Part shown: positions 7,555 to 14,991 of the stretch, piece by piece | Layout: every line of letters begins with the position of its first letter | Position numbering within the stretch: the first letter of the stretch is position 1 | Assembly: GCA_902773195.1 (NCBI GenBank) | Contig: CACYDL010000242.1 | Coordinates: 1-24,704 of the forward strand | Direction: 5' to 3' | DNA from: an uncultured Lachnospiraceae bacterium | GTDB taxonomy: Bacteria; Bacillota_A; Clostridia; Lachnospirales; Lachnospiraceae | DNA: 24,704 bases | The notes under the pieces: model-generated | Told to the model about the DNA's origin: nothing | Databases searched by the model: none | What the model saw: the letters and a program-made list of their open reading frames with translations, nothing else | Made by a program: the position numbers and the translations under genes

Positions 7555-8697
7555 ATGAAGAAAAGAAAAATGTTCTTTCGCATGATTACCGCCTCCCTCA
7601 TGCGGCGCAGGTCGAGAATGATCGTCGCCCTCCTCGCCATCGCGATCGGGGCCGCCATCCTGTCCGGCCTGGTGACCATCTATTACGACGTGCCGCGGCA
7701 GATGGGGGCACAGTTCAGAAACTACGGGGCGAATGTGATCTTTACGCCGTCGGAGGGCAAGCTCAGCGGCGAAGTGATCGACGAGGGCCTCTCGCTGATC
7801 CGGTCCGACGAGCTCGTCGGCGCCACGCCCTACCGCTACGAGACGGTCCGCATCCACGAGCAGCCCACGATGGCGGCCGGCACGAGCATGGAGGACGCGA
7901 AGAAGACCAGCCCCTACTGGCTGGTGGAGGGCGAATGGCCCGCCGCCTCCGGGGAGATCCTGGTGGGCCGGCAGATCGCGGAGAATCTCAGTCTCCAGAC
8001 CGGCGATACCTTCACCGCCACCTACGTGGTGGACGAGACCGATCTCGAGAACGGCCAGAACGAGCTTGATTTCACGGTCACGGGCGTGCTCAGCACCGGC
8101 GGCTCGGAGGAGAATTACGTCTACATGGCCATGGAGGATCTCGAGACCATCACGGGGACGCAGGACATCGTCGATCTGGCGGAGGTCAGTATCGCCTCCT
8201 CGTCGTCGGGACTGGACGGCTACGTGGACGAGATCTCTGAGAAGGTGCCGGAACTTTCCGTGAAGCTGGTCAAGAGAGTCACCGCGTCCGAGGCGACGGT
8301 TCTGTCGAAGCTCCAGGCCCTGGTGCTGCTCGTCACGGTGATCGTCCTCGCGCTGACGATGATCTGCGTCGCCACCACGATGACGGCGGTCGTCGCCGAA
8401 CGAAGGAAGGAGATCGGACTCCGCAAGGCGATCGGGGCCTCCGATTCCAGCATCATCGCGGAGTTCATGGGAGAGGGAATGCTGCTCGGCGCGGTCGGAG
8501 GCATCATCGGCTCGGTGATCGGCTTCGCCTTCGCCCAGACCGTCAGCCGGAGCGTCTTCAGCAGCTCCATCACGTTCCAGCCGCTTCTGGTCCCGATTAC
8601 GATCGCCGTCTCCATCGCGGTGACGGGCATCGCCTGCCTCGTGCCGATCAGGAGCGCGACCGGGATCGATCCCGCGCTGGTTCTCAAGGGCGAATGA
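7555..8697 (+). CDS. MacB/FtsX-type ABC permease of the P19 iron locus (second)
   Basis: A 380-residue paralogue of the preceding permease, separated by 3 bases, with its GGAGGT inside the end of that gene. The order is the same: N-terminal helix (about 20-42), outer domain opening with FRNYGANVIFTPS, and three C-terminal helices. The cytoplasmic loop reads ERRKEIGLRKAIGASDSS. It is about 50 residues shorter than its partner, mainly in the outer domain. The tight spacing argues for co-translation and a 1:1 heterodimer energised by the ATPase that follows 19 bases later. Confidence 0.91.
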   Translation: MKKRKMFFRMITASLMRRRSRMIVALLAIAIGAAILSGLVTIYYDVPRQMGAQFRNYGANVIFTPSEGKLSGEVIDEGLSLIRSDELVGATPYRYETVRIHEQPTMAAGTSMEDAKKTSPYWLVEGEWPAASGEILVGRQIAENLSLQTGDTFTATYVVDETDLENGQNELDFTVTGVLSTGGSEENYVYMAMEDLETITGTQDIVDLAEVSIASSSSGLDGYVDEISEKVPELSVKLVKRVTASEATVLSKLQALVLLVTVIVLALTMICVATTMTAVVAERRKEIGLRKAIGASDSSIIAEFMGEGMLLGAVGGIIGSVIGFAFAQTVSRSVFSSSITFQPLLVPITIAVSIAVTGIACLVPIRSATGIDPALVLKGE

Positions 8698-8716
8698 CAG
8701 AGAGGAGAGAGGAAAA

Positions 8717-9409
8717 ATGAGCTTACTCGAACTTAAGAACGTATATAAGATCTACGGAGACCTGCACGCCCTTCACGACGTCAACCTCACGGTGGAAAAG
8801 GGCGAATGGCTCGCCATCATGGGCCCCTCCGGCTCGGGAAAGTCGACGATGATGAACATCATCGGCTGCATGGACAAGCCGACGAAGGGCGAGGTGCTGC
8901 TTGACGGGGTGGACATCGCGAAGGAACCGGCGAAGAGCCTCACCACGATCCGGCGCGACAAGATCGGCCTGATCTTCCAGCAGTTCCATCTCGTCACCTA
9001 TCTGAACGCCCTGGAGAACGTCATGCTCGCCCAGTACTATCACAGCATTCCGGACGAGAAGGAGGCCATGGAGGCGCTGGAGAAGGTCGGTCTCGCGGAC
9101 CGCGCGAAGCATCTGCCCAGCCAGCTCTCCGGAGGAGAGCAGCAGAGAGTCTGCGTCGCCCGGGCCCTGATCAATCACCCGGAGATCATCCTGGCGGACG
9201 AGCCCACCGGAAATCTGGACGACGCCAACGAGGAGATCGTCGTGGAATTATTCCGGAAGCTCCACGAGGACGGGACGACGCTGATCGTCGTCACCCACGA
9301 CCCCGAGGTCGCGGAGGTCGCCCAGAGGATGGTCGTCCTCAGAAACGGCCGGATCTCCCGGGAGACGGTCAACGAGAATTTCACGGGACACATCCGTTTC
9401 CAGAACTGA
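8717..9409 (+). CDS. ABC ATPase of the P19 iron locus permeases
   Basis: A 230-residue ATPase of the LolD/MacB group. Walker A is GPSGSGKST (36-44), the Q-loop includes IFQQFH, the signature is LSGGEQQ (138-144), Walker B is EIILADE (156-162) and the switch histidine is H194. A strong purine-rich ribosome binding site (GAGAGGA) precedes the ATG. It is clearly distinct from the ATPase at 1692-2372, so the locus encodes two separate transporters of the same class. The Campylobacter counterpart is cj1663. It would sit at the cytoplasmic side of the two permeases. Confidence 0.94.
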   Translation: MSLLELKNVYKIYGDLHALHDVNLTVEKGEWLAIMGPSGSGKSTMMNIIGCMDKPTKGEVLLDGVDIAKEPAKSLTTIRRDKIGLIFQQFHLVTYLNALENVMLAQYYHSIPDEKEAMEALEKVGLADRAKHLPSQLSGGEQQRVCVARALINHPEIILADEPTGNLDDANEEIVVELFRKLHEDGTTLIVVTHDPEVAEVAQRMVVLRNGRISRETVNENFTGHIRFQN

Positions 9410-9481
9410 CGGGACAAAGAGACGGTCGTCCGGCGCGGGACAGCCGCGGACCGGACCGGCCGGGAAAGCGAGGAAGGAACG

Positions 9482-9934
9482 ATGAAAAAGAAAACAGCGG
9501 CGGCGCTTGCGGCGGCGGTCCTGACGGTCATTTCCCTTGCCGGCTGCGGCGGGGGCGGAAAGGCCTCCTACCGCGACGGCACCTATACCGCCAGGAGCGA
9601 GGTCTACGAAAATGACGACGGATCCGAGGACGGCAACGGCTACGGAGAGGTGACGATCACCGTCAAGGACAACGCCATCGTGGACTGCGTGTACAAAACC
9701 TACGAGACCGACGGCACCCTGAAGGATGAGAATTACGGCAAGAAGAGCGGCGGCGTCGCCAACCGCGACTATTTCAACAAGGCCCAGAAGGCCGTCGCCG
9801 CCTGCGACGAGTACGCCTCCCAGCTCATCGCCAACGGCATGCTGGACGGGATCGACGCCATCTCCGGGGCGACCATCAACTACAACGAGTTCGTCGACGC
9901 GGTGACCCAGGCGCTGGATCAGGCGAAGGAGTGA
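9482..9934 (+). CDS. FMN-binding domain lipoprotein
   Basis: A 150-residue lipoprotein with a lipobox SLAGC; the lipid-bearing cysteine is C22 and is followed by a Gly-rich linker. Residues 28-150 form an FMN_bind domain ending DAISGATINYNEF (about 125-137). In NqrC, RnfG and related proteins the Thr of SGAT is joined to FMN by the flavin transferase ApbE, so T131 is the expected site. It would sit on the outer membrane face as a one-flavin electron carrier. Similar lipoproteins (such as PplA of Listeria) carry electrons outside the cell. It lies 72 bases after the ABC ATPase and 51 before the next gene. No apbE gene is in the window. Thioredoxin-like genes occupy this slot in Campylobacter, so this may be an alternative electron carrier for the iron system. 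Confidence 0.9.
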   Translation: MKKKTAAALAAAVLTVISLAGCGGGGKASYRDGTYTARSEVYENDDGSEDGNGYGEVTITVKDNAIVDCVYKTYETDGTLKDENYGKKSGGVANRDYFNKAQKAVAACDEYASQLIANGMLDGIDAISGATINYNEFVDAVTQALDQAKE

Positions 9935-9985
9935 CGGCCGGCAGACGTCCGACGCGCCTTATACGCAGAAGAAACGGAGAGACTC

Positions 9986-10525
9986 ATGAAAATCAGAAGC
10001 ATTCTCAGGCATACCGCCGTCGCCGCCGCCGGTCTCATCCTGCTGCTGGGCGTGCCTTTTGTCGGCACGGGGGCGCTCCGCGCGCTGACGGCCGGGGGCG
10101 CGGACGCCGTATCGGGGGCTTCCGTGATCCTCGCCCAGCCCTCCGGCGAGTACGTGGCGCTCATCAACGCGGCGATGCATCCGGACAGAAAGAAGCTGGA
10201 GGAGTGGGCGACGTTTTTCGGCGGAGGGGAGATCTCCTACATCTTCGAGGATATCAGCTGCTCCGTGCCGAAGGGGGACGCCGGCGCCCTGGAGATGGCG
10301 AAGAGCTTTCAGTCCAGGCTTCCCGAGAACCAGATGAAGATCGTGATCGAGGATCCGACGCTGCTGCTTTCGAGGGCGGACGGCGGGAAGTTCGACATTC
10401 TGATTCTCTCCCGCGAATTCGCCGAGGCGTATCACGCCGGGACCGCGGAGAAGGAGCCGGTGCGGCGGATCGAATTTGAAGGCGCGGCCGGTTCCGCGGC
10501 GGAGAGTGCGGAGGAGGTTCTATGA
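9986..10525 (+). CDS. Unrecognised exported/anchored protein with SGAS motif
   Basis: A 179-residue protein that I do not recognise. It starts at an ATG preceded by GGAGAG. Residues 10-33 form one hydrophobic helix (signal peptide or anchor). Directly after it comes DAVSGAS (40-46), nearly the same as DAISGAT at the FMN site of the lipoprotein upstream. The rest is a soluble, mixed domain with two cysteine-free halves except C91, containing FFGGGEISYIFEDIS and DILILSREFAEAY. The C-terminus is Ala/Glu-rich. It overlaps the next gene by 4 bases (ATGA), so it is probably made with, and may belong to, the membrane cytochrome-like protein. Flavinylation at S46 is possible but the FMN_bind fold is not evident. 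Confidence 0.7.
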   Translation: MKIRSILRHTAVAAAGLILLLGVPFVGTGALRALTAGGADAVSGASVILAQPSGEYVALINAAMHPDRKKLEEWATFFGGGEISYIFEDISCSVPKGDAGALEMAKSFQSRLPENQMKIVIEDPTLLLSRADGGKFDILILSREFAEAYHAGTAEKEPVRRIEFEGAAGSAAESAEEVL

Positions 10526-11079
10526 GAAAGTGGAATGCCCTGATCAGCGCGGGAGCGCTGGCCCTGTTTCTGATACATATGATCGCCGGCATCTTCCAGC
10601 TGACCGGCTTCCTCCCGGGAGGACAGACGCTGCTGCAGGCGCTGACGGGGATCATGACGTTTCTCGTGGCGGCCCACGCGGTGATCGCCGTGAAGCTGAC
10701 CGCCGACACGCTGAAGGCGCTGAAACGCGCGGGACGGTCCTATTTCCGCGAAAACACGGTTTTCTGGGCGAGGAGAATCAGCGGGCTCTGCCTGATGGCG
10801 ATGATGCCCGTCCACGCGGCGGTGTTCTCGGGAAGAGGCGGGGAGGCCTACCGGCTGCCGGTCTTTGAGGGCCCCCAGCTCGCGGCCGGCCTGATCCTCG
10901 TGCTCTCCCTGGCGGTGCATATCCTCTCGAACATACGGCCGCTGCTGATTTCCTTCGGGATCGCCGGCTTCCGGATCTACGTGAAGGACGTTCTCTTCGT
11001 GCTGGCGGTGGTGCTGGCCGTCGCGGCCGCGGCCTTTGTCATCTATTATCTGCGGTGGAACGTGCTGTGGCGCCCGTGA
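10522..11079 (+). CDS. Five-helix, four-histidine membrane protein (complex II-like cytochrome b anchor)
   Basis: A 185-residue membrane protein with five hydrophobic helices (about 7-30, 37-60, 84-104, 119-140, 155-177). Helices 1-4 each hold one histidine: H19, H52, H98 and H133. Four histidines spread one per helix over five helices match the di-haem b anchor of type B succinate:quinone oxidoreductases such as Wolinella FrdC, although it is shorter. The flavoprotein and iron-sulfur genes that follow complete a complex II-like set. Role by inference: quinone-linked electron transfer and membrane anchoring. It overlaps the upstream unknown gene by 4 bases and has GGAGGAGG before its ATG. A DUF4405-type haem protein is the main alternative. 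Confidence 0.75.
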   Translation: MRKWNALISAGALALFLIHMIAGIFQLTGFLPGGQTLLQALTGIMTFLVAAHAVIAVKLTADTLKALKRAGRSYFRENTVFWARRISGLCLMAMMPVHAAVFSGRGGEAYRLPVFEGPQLAAGLILVLSLAVHILSNIRPLLISFGIAGFRIYVKDVLFVLAVVLAVAAAAFVIYYLRWNVLWRP

Positions 11080-11189
11080 GACGGGCGCGTCAGGCATTTT
11101 AAGACGGCGCTTCCCCCTTCCGGGGCGGAACGCGCCGCGGCGCCTTTGAAGAGGGCGCGTCTCTCATTTTCGAACAGGAGTGGCAGCTT
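11070..11189 (+). other. Intergenic gap with hairpin and 18-base direct repeat
   Basis: GCGCCCGT/ACGGGCGC (11070-11088) is an 8-bp hairpin that straddles the anchor gene's stop codon. The pattern GGGCGCGTC, three bases, CATTTT occurs twice, at 11083-11100 and 11153-11170, exactly 70 bases apart. The short T-run after the hairpin makes it at most a partial terminator, so it may tune expression of the flavoprotein gene. AGGAG at 11176-11180 is the flavoprotein ribosome binding site. Confidence 0.5.
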
Positions 11190-12821
11190 ATGGGCAAGAT
11201 CATCATCATCGGCGCCGGCCTGGCCGGCCTGTCGGCCGCGGCGGCCCTGGCGGACAGGGACATTCCCTGCCTTCTGGTGTCCGCCCAGCCTTCCGAGCGG
11301 GCGCAGTCCGTGCTGGCGGCGGGCGGGATCAACGCGGCCCTCGACACGATGGGCGAGGGGGACCGTGTGGAAGACCACGAGGCCGACACCCTGCGGGCCG
11401 GGGTCATGCTGGCGGATCCGGAGGCAGTCCGGCATCTGGCGCAGGGCGCGCCGGACGTCATCCGCTATCTGGTGAAGCTGGGCGTCCCCTTCAACAGCCG
11501 GGACGGGCGCCTGGTCCAGAGAAATTTCGGCGGCCAGAAGAAGAAGAGGACCTGCTACGCGAAGAGCAGCACGGGCAAGATCATCATGAACGCCCTGATC
11601 GACGAGGTCCGGAAGCACGAGAGCCGCGGCCTGGTCACCCGGTATCCGCATCACGAGCTCCTGGGCATCGTGAGGGCGGGAACGGGCTGCGCCGGCGCCC
11701 GGATCCGGGATTCCTTCTCCGGAGAGATCCTCCTCGCGGAGGGCCCCGTCATACTGGCCTGCGGCGGCCTCAACGGGTTCTTCCCCGGGATCACCACGGG
11801 AACCGCCGCCAACACCGGGGACGCGGCGGCGCGTCTCTTCGCCCAGGGCGTGAGATTCAGCTGTCTGGAGATGATCCAGTATCATCCGACCACCATCGGC
11901 ATCGCCGGAAAGAGATGCCTGGTGAGCGAGGCCGCCAGGGGCGAGGGCGGAAGGCTGTTCGCCATGCGCGGCGGGATCAGGTGGTATTTCATGGAGGAGA
12001 AATATCCGGAGCTCGGCAATCTGATGCCCCGGGACGTGGTCTCACGGGAGATGGCCTTCGTGCTGGCGGATCCCGCCTGCGGGGGACAGGTGTATCTCGA
12101 CCTGACCGGCCTCCCGGACGAGATCTGGACCGGGAGGCTCCCGGATCTCCGCGACGAGATCCGGCACTACCTCTCGCTCGATCCGCGGAAGGAACCGGTC
12201 CCGGTGGATCCCGGGATCCACTATTTCATGGGCGGGATCGACGTGGACGCGGACCACCGGACCAATATCCCGGACCTCTACGCGGCCGGGGAGTGCTGCA
12301 GCCAGTATCACGGCGCCAACCGCCTGGGCGGCAATTCCATGCTGGGAGCCGTCTTCGGGGGAAGGACCGCGGCGGCGTCCGCGGCCGAAGGCCCGGGGGC
12401 AGGCGGGACGGAACACCCATCCGCCAGCACGGGCCGCGGCATGGAGGAACGGTTCAGGGACAGGCGTCCTGCGGCGGAGGATCCGTCCGGAGCGTACGCT
12501 CCGTCTTCGCCGGCGGAGGCGGCCCTTCTGGGAAAGATCCTCTCCGGCGCCCTCGGGATCGTGCGGAACGGGGAGGCGCTGGAGCGGGGGCTTGCCTCCC
12601 TGCGGGAGCGGGAGGCCGGGACGGAGCCCGGCACGACGGATTACTGCAGACTGAAACTCGGCGAGGCGATGATCCGCTCGGCGCTGGTGAGAAAGGAGAG
12701 CCGGGGCGCCCATTTCCGCTCGGATTTCCCCGGGACGGAGCAGGGCGCGCCGGAGAGGACGACGGCGGAGATGGCGGACGGAACCGTCCGGATCTGCATG
12801 GAGCCCGTGGGAGCACACTGA
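11190..12821 (+). CDS. frdA: Fumarate reductase/succinate dehydrogenase-type flavoprotein, non-covalent FAD form
   Basis: A 543-residue FAD protein of the FrdA/SdhA/NadB family. Visible elements: dinucleotide motif GAGLAG (8-13), AAGGINAAL (43-51), QRNFGGQKKKRT (110-121), QYHPT (230-234, H232), SEAARGEGG (246-254), RDVVSR (281-286, R286), HYFMGG (344-349) and HGANRLGGNSM (374-384, R378). These cover the FrdA catalytic histidines and arginines. The histidine that covalently holds FAD in SdhA/FrdA is glutamine here (Q39 in RAQSVLAAGG), so FAD should be non-covalent as in NadB. That usually favours fumarate reduction over succinate oxidation. The C-terminus keeps ESRGAHFRSDFP after a low-complexity stretch (about 395-430). 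The iron-sulfur gene follows after 15 bases. L-aspartate oxidase is disfavoured because no nadA or nadC is adjacent. The substrate could be another unsaturated acid. Confidence 0.85.
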   Translation: MGKIIIIGAGLAGLSAAAALADRDIPCLLVSAQPSERAQSVLAAGGINAALDTMGEGDRVEDHEADTLRAGVMLADPEAVRHLAQGAPDVIRYLVKLGVPFNSRDGRLVQRNFGGQKKKRTCYAKSSTGKIIMNALIDEVRKHESRGLVTRYPHHELLGIVRAGTGCAGARIRDSFSGEILLAEGPVILACGGLNGFFPGITTGTAANTGDAAARLFAQGVRFSCLEMIQYHPTTIGIAGKRCLVSEAARGEGGRLFAMRGGIRWYFMEEKYPELGNLMPRDVVSREMAFVLADPACGGQVYLDLTGLPDEIWTGRLPDLRDEIRHYLSLDPRKEPVPVDPGIHYFMGGIDVDADHRTNIPDLYAAGECCSQYHGANRLGGNSMLGAVFGGRTAAASAAEGPGAGGTEHPSASTGRGMEERFRDRRPAAEDPSGAYAPSSPAEAALLGKILSGALGIVRNGEALERGLASLREREAGTEPGTTDYCRLKLGEAMIRSALVRKESRGAHFRSDFPGTEQGAPERTTAEMADGTVRICMEPVGAH

Positions 12822-12836
12822 GGAGCGGAAGAAGCC

Positions 12837-13556
12837 ATGGTAGTACAGTTTGATATCAGAAGACAGGCGGACATCGCCTCCGCGCCCTACCGGCAGATCA
12901 TTGCCTATGAGACGGACGACGTCTCCGAGACCGTGGCGACGGCCCTCGAGACCATCAACCGGGACGGGCTGTACCTCGACGCATCCGGAATGGGCAGCCC
13001 CATCCGCTGGGAATGCAGCTGCCTTCAGAAGAAATGCGGCGCCTGCGCGATGGTGATCGGGGGCAGGCCCCGTCTGGCGTGCGACACCTTTCTCAGGGAG
13101 TTCGGCGGGAAAACAGTCACGCTGGAGCCCCTGGGCAAATTTCCCGTGGTGGCGGATCTGACCGTGGACCGGAGCGTCCTTTTCGAAAACCTGAAACGCA
13201 TGACGCTCTGGTCCGAGCAGGGCATGGCGGTGTCGGAGAAGGATCTCGACCTGGATTTCGAGTCCTCCCGGTGTCTCCAGTGCGGCTGCTGCCTCGAGAT
13301 TTGTCCCAATTTCTACCCGGGGGGCGTCTTCGCGGGCACGGCGTCCGCGGTCCCCGCGGCGAGGCTCGTCGCCTCCCTCGGCGGCGAGGAGAGAAAGCGG
13401 GTCGGGAAGGAGTACCGGAAGCACGTCTTCGAGGGCTGCGGCAAGTCCCTCGCCTGCCGGGACGTCTGTCCCGCGGGCATCGACATCGACCGTCTCCTCA
13501 GCCGCTCCAACGCCGCGGCCGTCTGGGGCAGGAGGAACGCCGGCAGGAAGGGATGA
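12837..13556 (+). CDS. frdB: Fumarate reductase/succinate dehydrogenase-type iron-sulfur subunit
   Basis: A 239-residue FrdB/SdhB-like protein. The N-terminal plant-type ferredoxin domain binds [2Fe-2S] through C62, C67, C70 and C82 (segment CLQKKCGAC, then LAC). The C-terminal domain has CLQCGCCLEICP (C146, C149, C152, C156) and CGKSLACRDVCP (C201, C207, C211). This spacing is the same as E. coli FrdB and gives one [4Fe-4S] and one [3Fe-4S] cluster. All three clusters therefore appear intact, forming a wire from the quinone side to the flavin. Extra cysteines (C60, C151) sit beside the ligands. It is cytoplasmic, has no signal peptide, and closes the gene run with the four-histidine membrane protein and the flavoprotein. 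Confidence 0.92.
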   Translation: MVVQFDIRRQADIASAPYRQIIAYETDDVSETVATALETINRDGLYLDASGMGSPIRWECSCLQKKCGACAMVIGGRPRLACDTFLREFGGKTVTLEPLGKFPVVADLTVDRSVLFENLKRMTLWSEQGMAVSEKDLDLDFESSRCLQCGCCLEICPNFYPGGVFAGTASAVPAARLVASLGGEERKRVGKEYRKHVFEGCGKSLACRDVCPAGIDIDRLLSRSNAAAVWGRRNAGRKG

Positions 13557-13754
13557 GGGACGGCCGGTTTCCGCCGGCCGGAGCCGGCGCCTTCGCGATA
13601 GGGTATGGTCATAAACGCTCCGGGACGCTATAATAACGGTAGGCCGCGGACACGGACGGGCGTCCGGCCGCGCGCAGACGGGACACGGAGAGGGGCTCCC
13701 GGCCCGGACCGCCATTTCGGACACAAATTGTTTTTTCTTTCAGGAGGCAAACTT
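13557..13754 (+). promoter_or_regulatory. End-of-run hairpin and promoter for fucO
   Basis: CGGCCGG/CCGGCCG (13561-13580, loop of six) is a GC hairpin right after the iron-sulfur gene but lacks a T-tract. TGGTCA (13606-13611), a 17-base spacer and a perfect TATAAT (13629-13634) form a plausible promoter with start near 13641. The roughly 115-base leader is GC-rich with further inverted repeats, then a run of T (13731-13736) and AGGAGG (13742-13747). No gene is seen; the longer frame opening at 13605 precedes the start site. Confidence 0.55.
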
Positions 13755-14900
13755 ATGGCAGACAGAATTGTTCTCAACGGCATTTCCTATCACGGCTCGG
13801 GAGCGATAAAGGAGATCGTCCCGGAGATTCAGCGCGGCGGATATAAGCACATCTTCGTCGCCTCGGATCCGGACCTGGTGAAGTTCGGCGTCACCGCGAA
13901 GGTGACGGATCTTCTGGACGAGGCGGGCATCGCCTACACGGTGTACTCCAACATCAAGCCGAATCCGACGATCGAAAACGTCCAGAGCGGCGTGAAGGCC
14001 TTCCGCGCGTGCGGCGCTGACGCCATCGTGGCCATCGGCGGAGGATCCTCCATGGATACGTCCAAGGCCATCGGCGTGATCGCCACCAATCCCGAGTTTG
14101 AGGACGTCCGCTCCCTGGAGGGCGTCGCCCCGACCAAAAACCATGCGGTTCCCACCATCGCGGTTCCCACGACGGCCGGCACGGCGGCGGAGGTCACCAT
14201 CAACTACGTCATCACGGACGTGGAGAAGAAGAGAAAATTCGTGTGCGTCGACACCAACGACATCCCGGCCATCGCGGTGGTCGATCCCGATATGATGGCC
14301 TCCATGCCGAAGGGCCTCACCGCCTCGACGGGGATGGACGCCCTCACCCACGCCATCGAGGGCTACACCACCCGCGGCGCGTGGGAGCTGACGGATATGC
14401 TGCACCTCGAGGCGATCAGGATGATCGCCGCCCATCTCCGCGGCGCCGTCGCCAATGAGCCGGAGGGCAGAAGAATGATGGCGATGGCCCAGTATATCGC
14501 CGGCATGGGCTTCTCGAACGTCGGACTGGGCATCGACCACGCCATGGCCCACACCCTTTCCGCCTATTACGACACGCCCCACGGCGTCGCCTGCGCCATG
14601 TTCCTGCCGATCTCGATGGAATTCAACCGCGACTACACGGGCGAGAAGTACAGGGAGATCGCCAGGGTCTTCGGCGTCCAGGGCGTCGACGAGATGAGCC
14701 AGGAGGAATACCGGACCGCGGCGATCGAAGCGGTGAAGAAGCTCTCCAGGGACGTAGGAATTCCCGAGAAGAACGAAAAGATCCGCGAGGAGGGTCTGGA
14801 GCAGCTCGCCGCCGACGCTCTGGCGGACGCCTGCTACCCGGGCAACCCCAGGGAGGCGACGAAGGAGCAGGTCATCGAGATGTTCAGAAAGCTGATGTGA
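13755..14900 (+). CDS. fucO: Lactaldehyde reductase / iron-containing alcohol dehydrogenase
   Basis: A 381-residue member of the iron-dependent alcohol dehydrogenase family, very similar throughout to E. coli FucO (lactaldehyde:1,2-propanediol oxidoreductase). Shared stretches include NPEFEDVRSLEG, AVPTTAGTAAEVTINYVI, KFVCVDTNDIP and HAIEGYTTRGAWELTD. The NAD-binding GGGSSMD is at 96-102. Metal ligands by comparison with FucO are D195, H199, H262 and H276. The start is the ATG at 13755 behind AGGAGG. It would reduce L-lactaldehyde to 1,2-propanediol while reoxidising NADH in deoxy-sugar fermentation. No fucose or rhamnose catabolic genes are adjacent, so another aldehyde substrate is possible. 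The enzyme is cytoplasmic. Confidence 0.9.
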   Translation: MADRIVLNGISYHGSGAIKEIVPEIQRGGYKHIFVASDPDLVKFGVTAKVTDLLDEAGIAYTVYSNIKPNPTIENVQSGVKAFRACGADAIVAIGGGSSMDTSKAIGVIATNPEFEDVRSLEGVAPTKNHAVPTIAVPTTAGTAAEVTINYVITDVEKKRKFVCVDTNDIPAIAVVDPDMMASMPKGLTASTGMDALTHAIEGYTTRGAWELTDMLHLEAIRMIAAHLRGAVANEPEGRRMMAMAQYIAGMGFSNVGLGIDHAMAHTLSAYYDTPHGVACAMFLPISMEFNRDYTGEKYREIARVFGVQGVDEMSQEEYRTAAIEAVKKLSRDVGIPEKNEKIREEGLEQLAADALADACYPGNPREATKEQVIEMFRKLM

Positions 14901-14906
14901 CAGAAA

Positions 14907-14968
14907 CGGAAATGACAGGGCAGGGGATGTTCCGCGCGGAAACGGCGGGACGTCCCCTGCCCGTTCCG
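14907..14968 (+). other. Long intergenic hairpin between fucO and the GH32 gene
   Basis: A 16-base arm beginning GGGCAGGGGA (14918-14933) pairs with an arm ending TCCCCTGCCC (14947-14962), with two G-T pairs and a 13-base loop. CGGAA (14907-14911) and TTCCG (14964-14968) extend it outward. There is no T-tract on either strand, so it is not a canonical terminator. It may protect mRNA ends or reduce read-through into the GH32 gene. Confidence 0.5.
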
Positions 14969-14991
14969 CATCGCCGGAAGAGGAGGCGCTT

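Noticed and set aside
6241..7857. 538-codon minus-strand open frame opposite the permease genes
   Set aside because: Shadow frame with Asp/His/Arg-rich sequence, no ribosome binding site considered, and no domain; the plus-strand permeases explain the region.
11190..12821. L-aspartate oxidase (NadB) for NAD synthesis
   Set aside because: An FrdB-type iron-sulfur gene follows and a membrane anchor precedes; no nadA or nadC is adjacent. It remains a possible distant relation.
12042..13724. 560-codon open frame on the minus strand opposite the flavoprotein and iron-sulfur genes
   Set aside because: Antisense shadow of two clearly homologous genes in GC-rich DNA; its translation is low-complexity, rich in Arg, Pro and Ala, with no recognisable domain.
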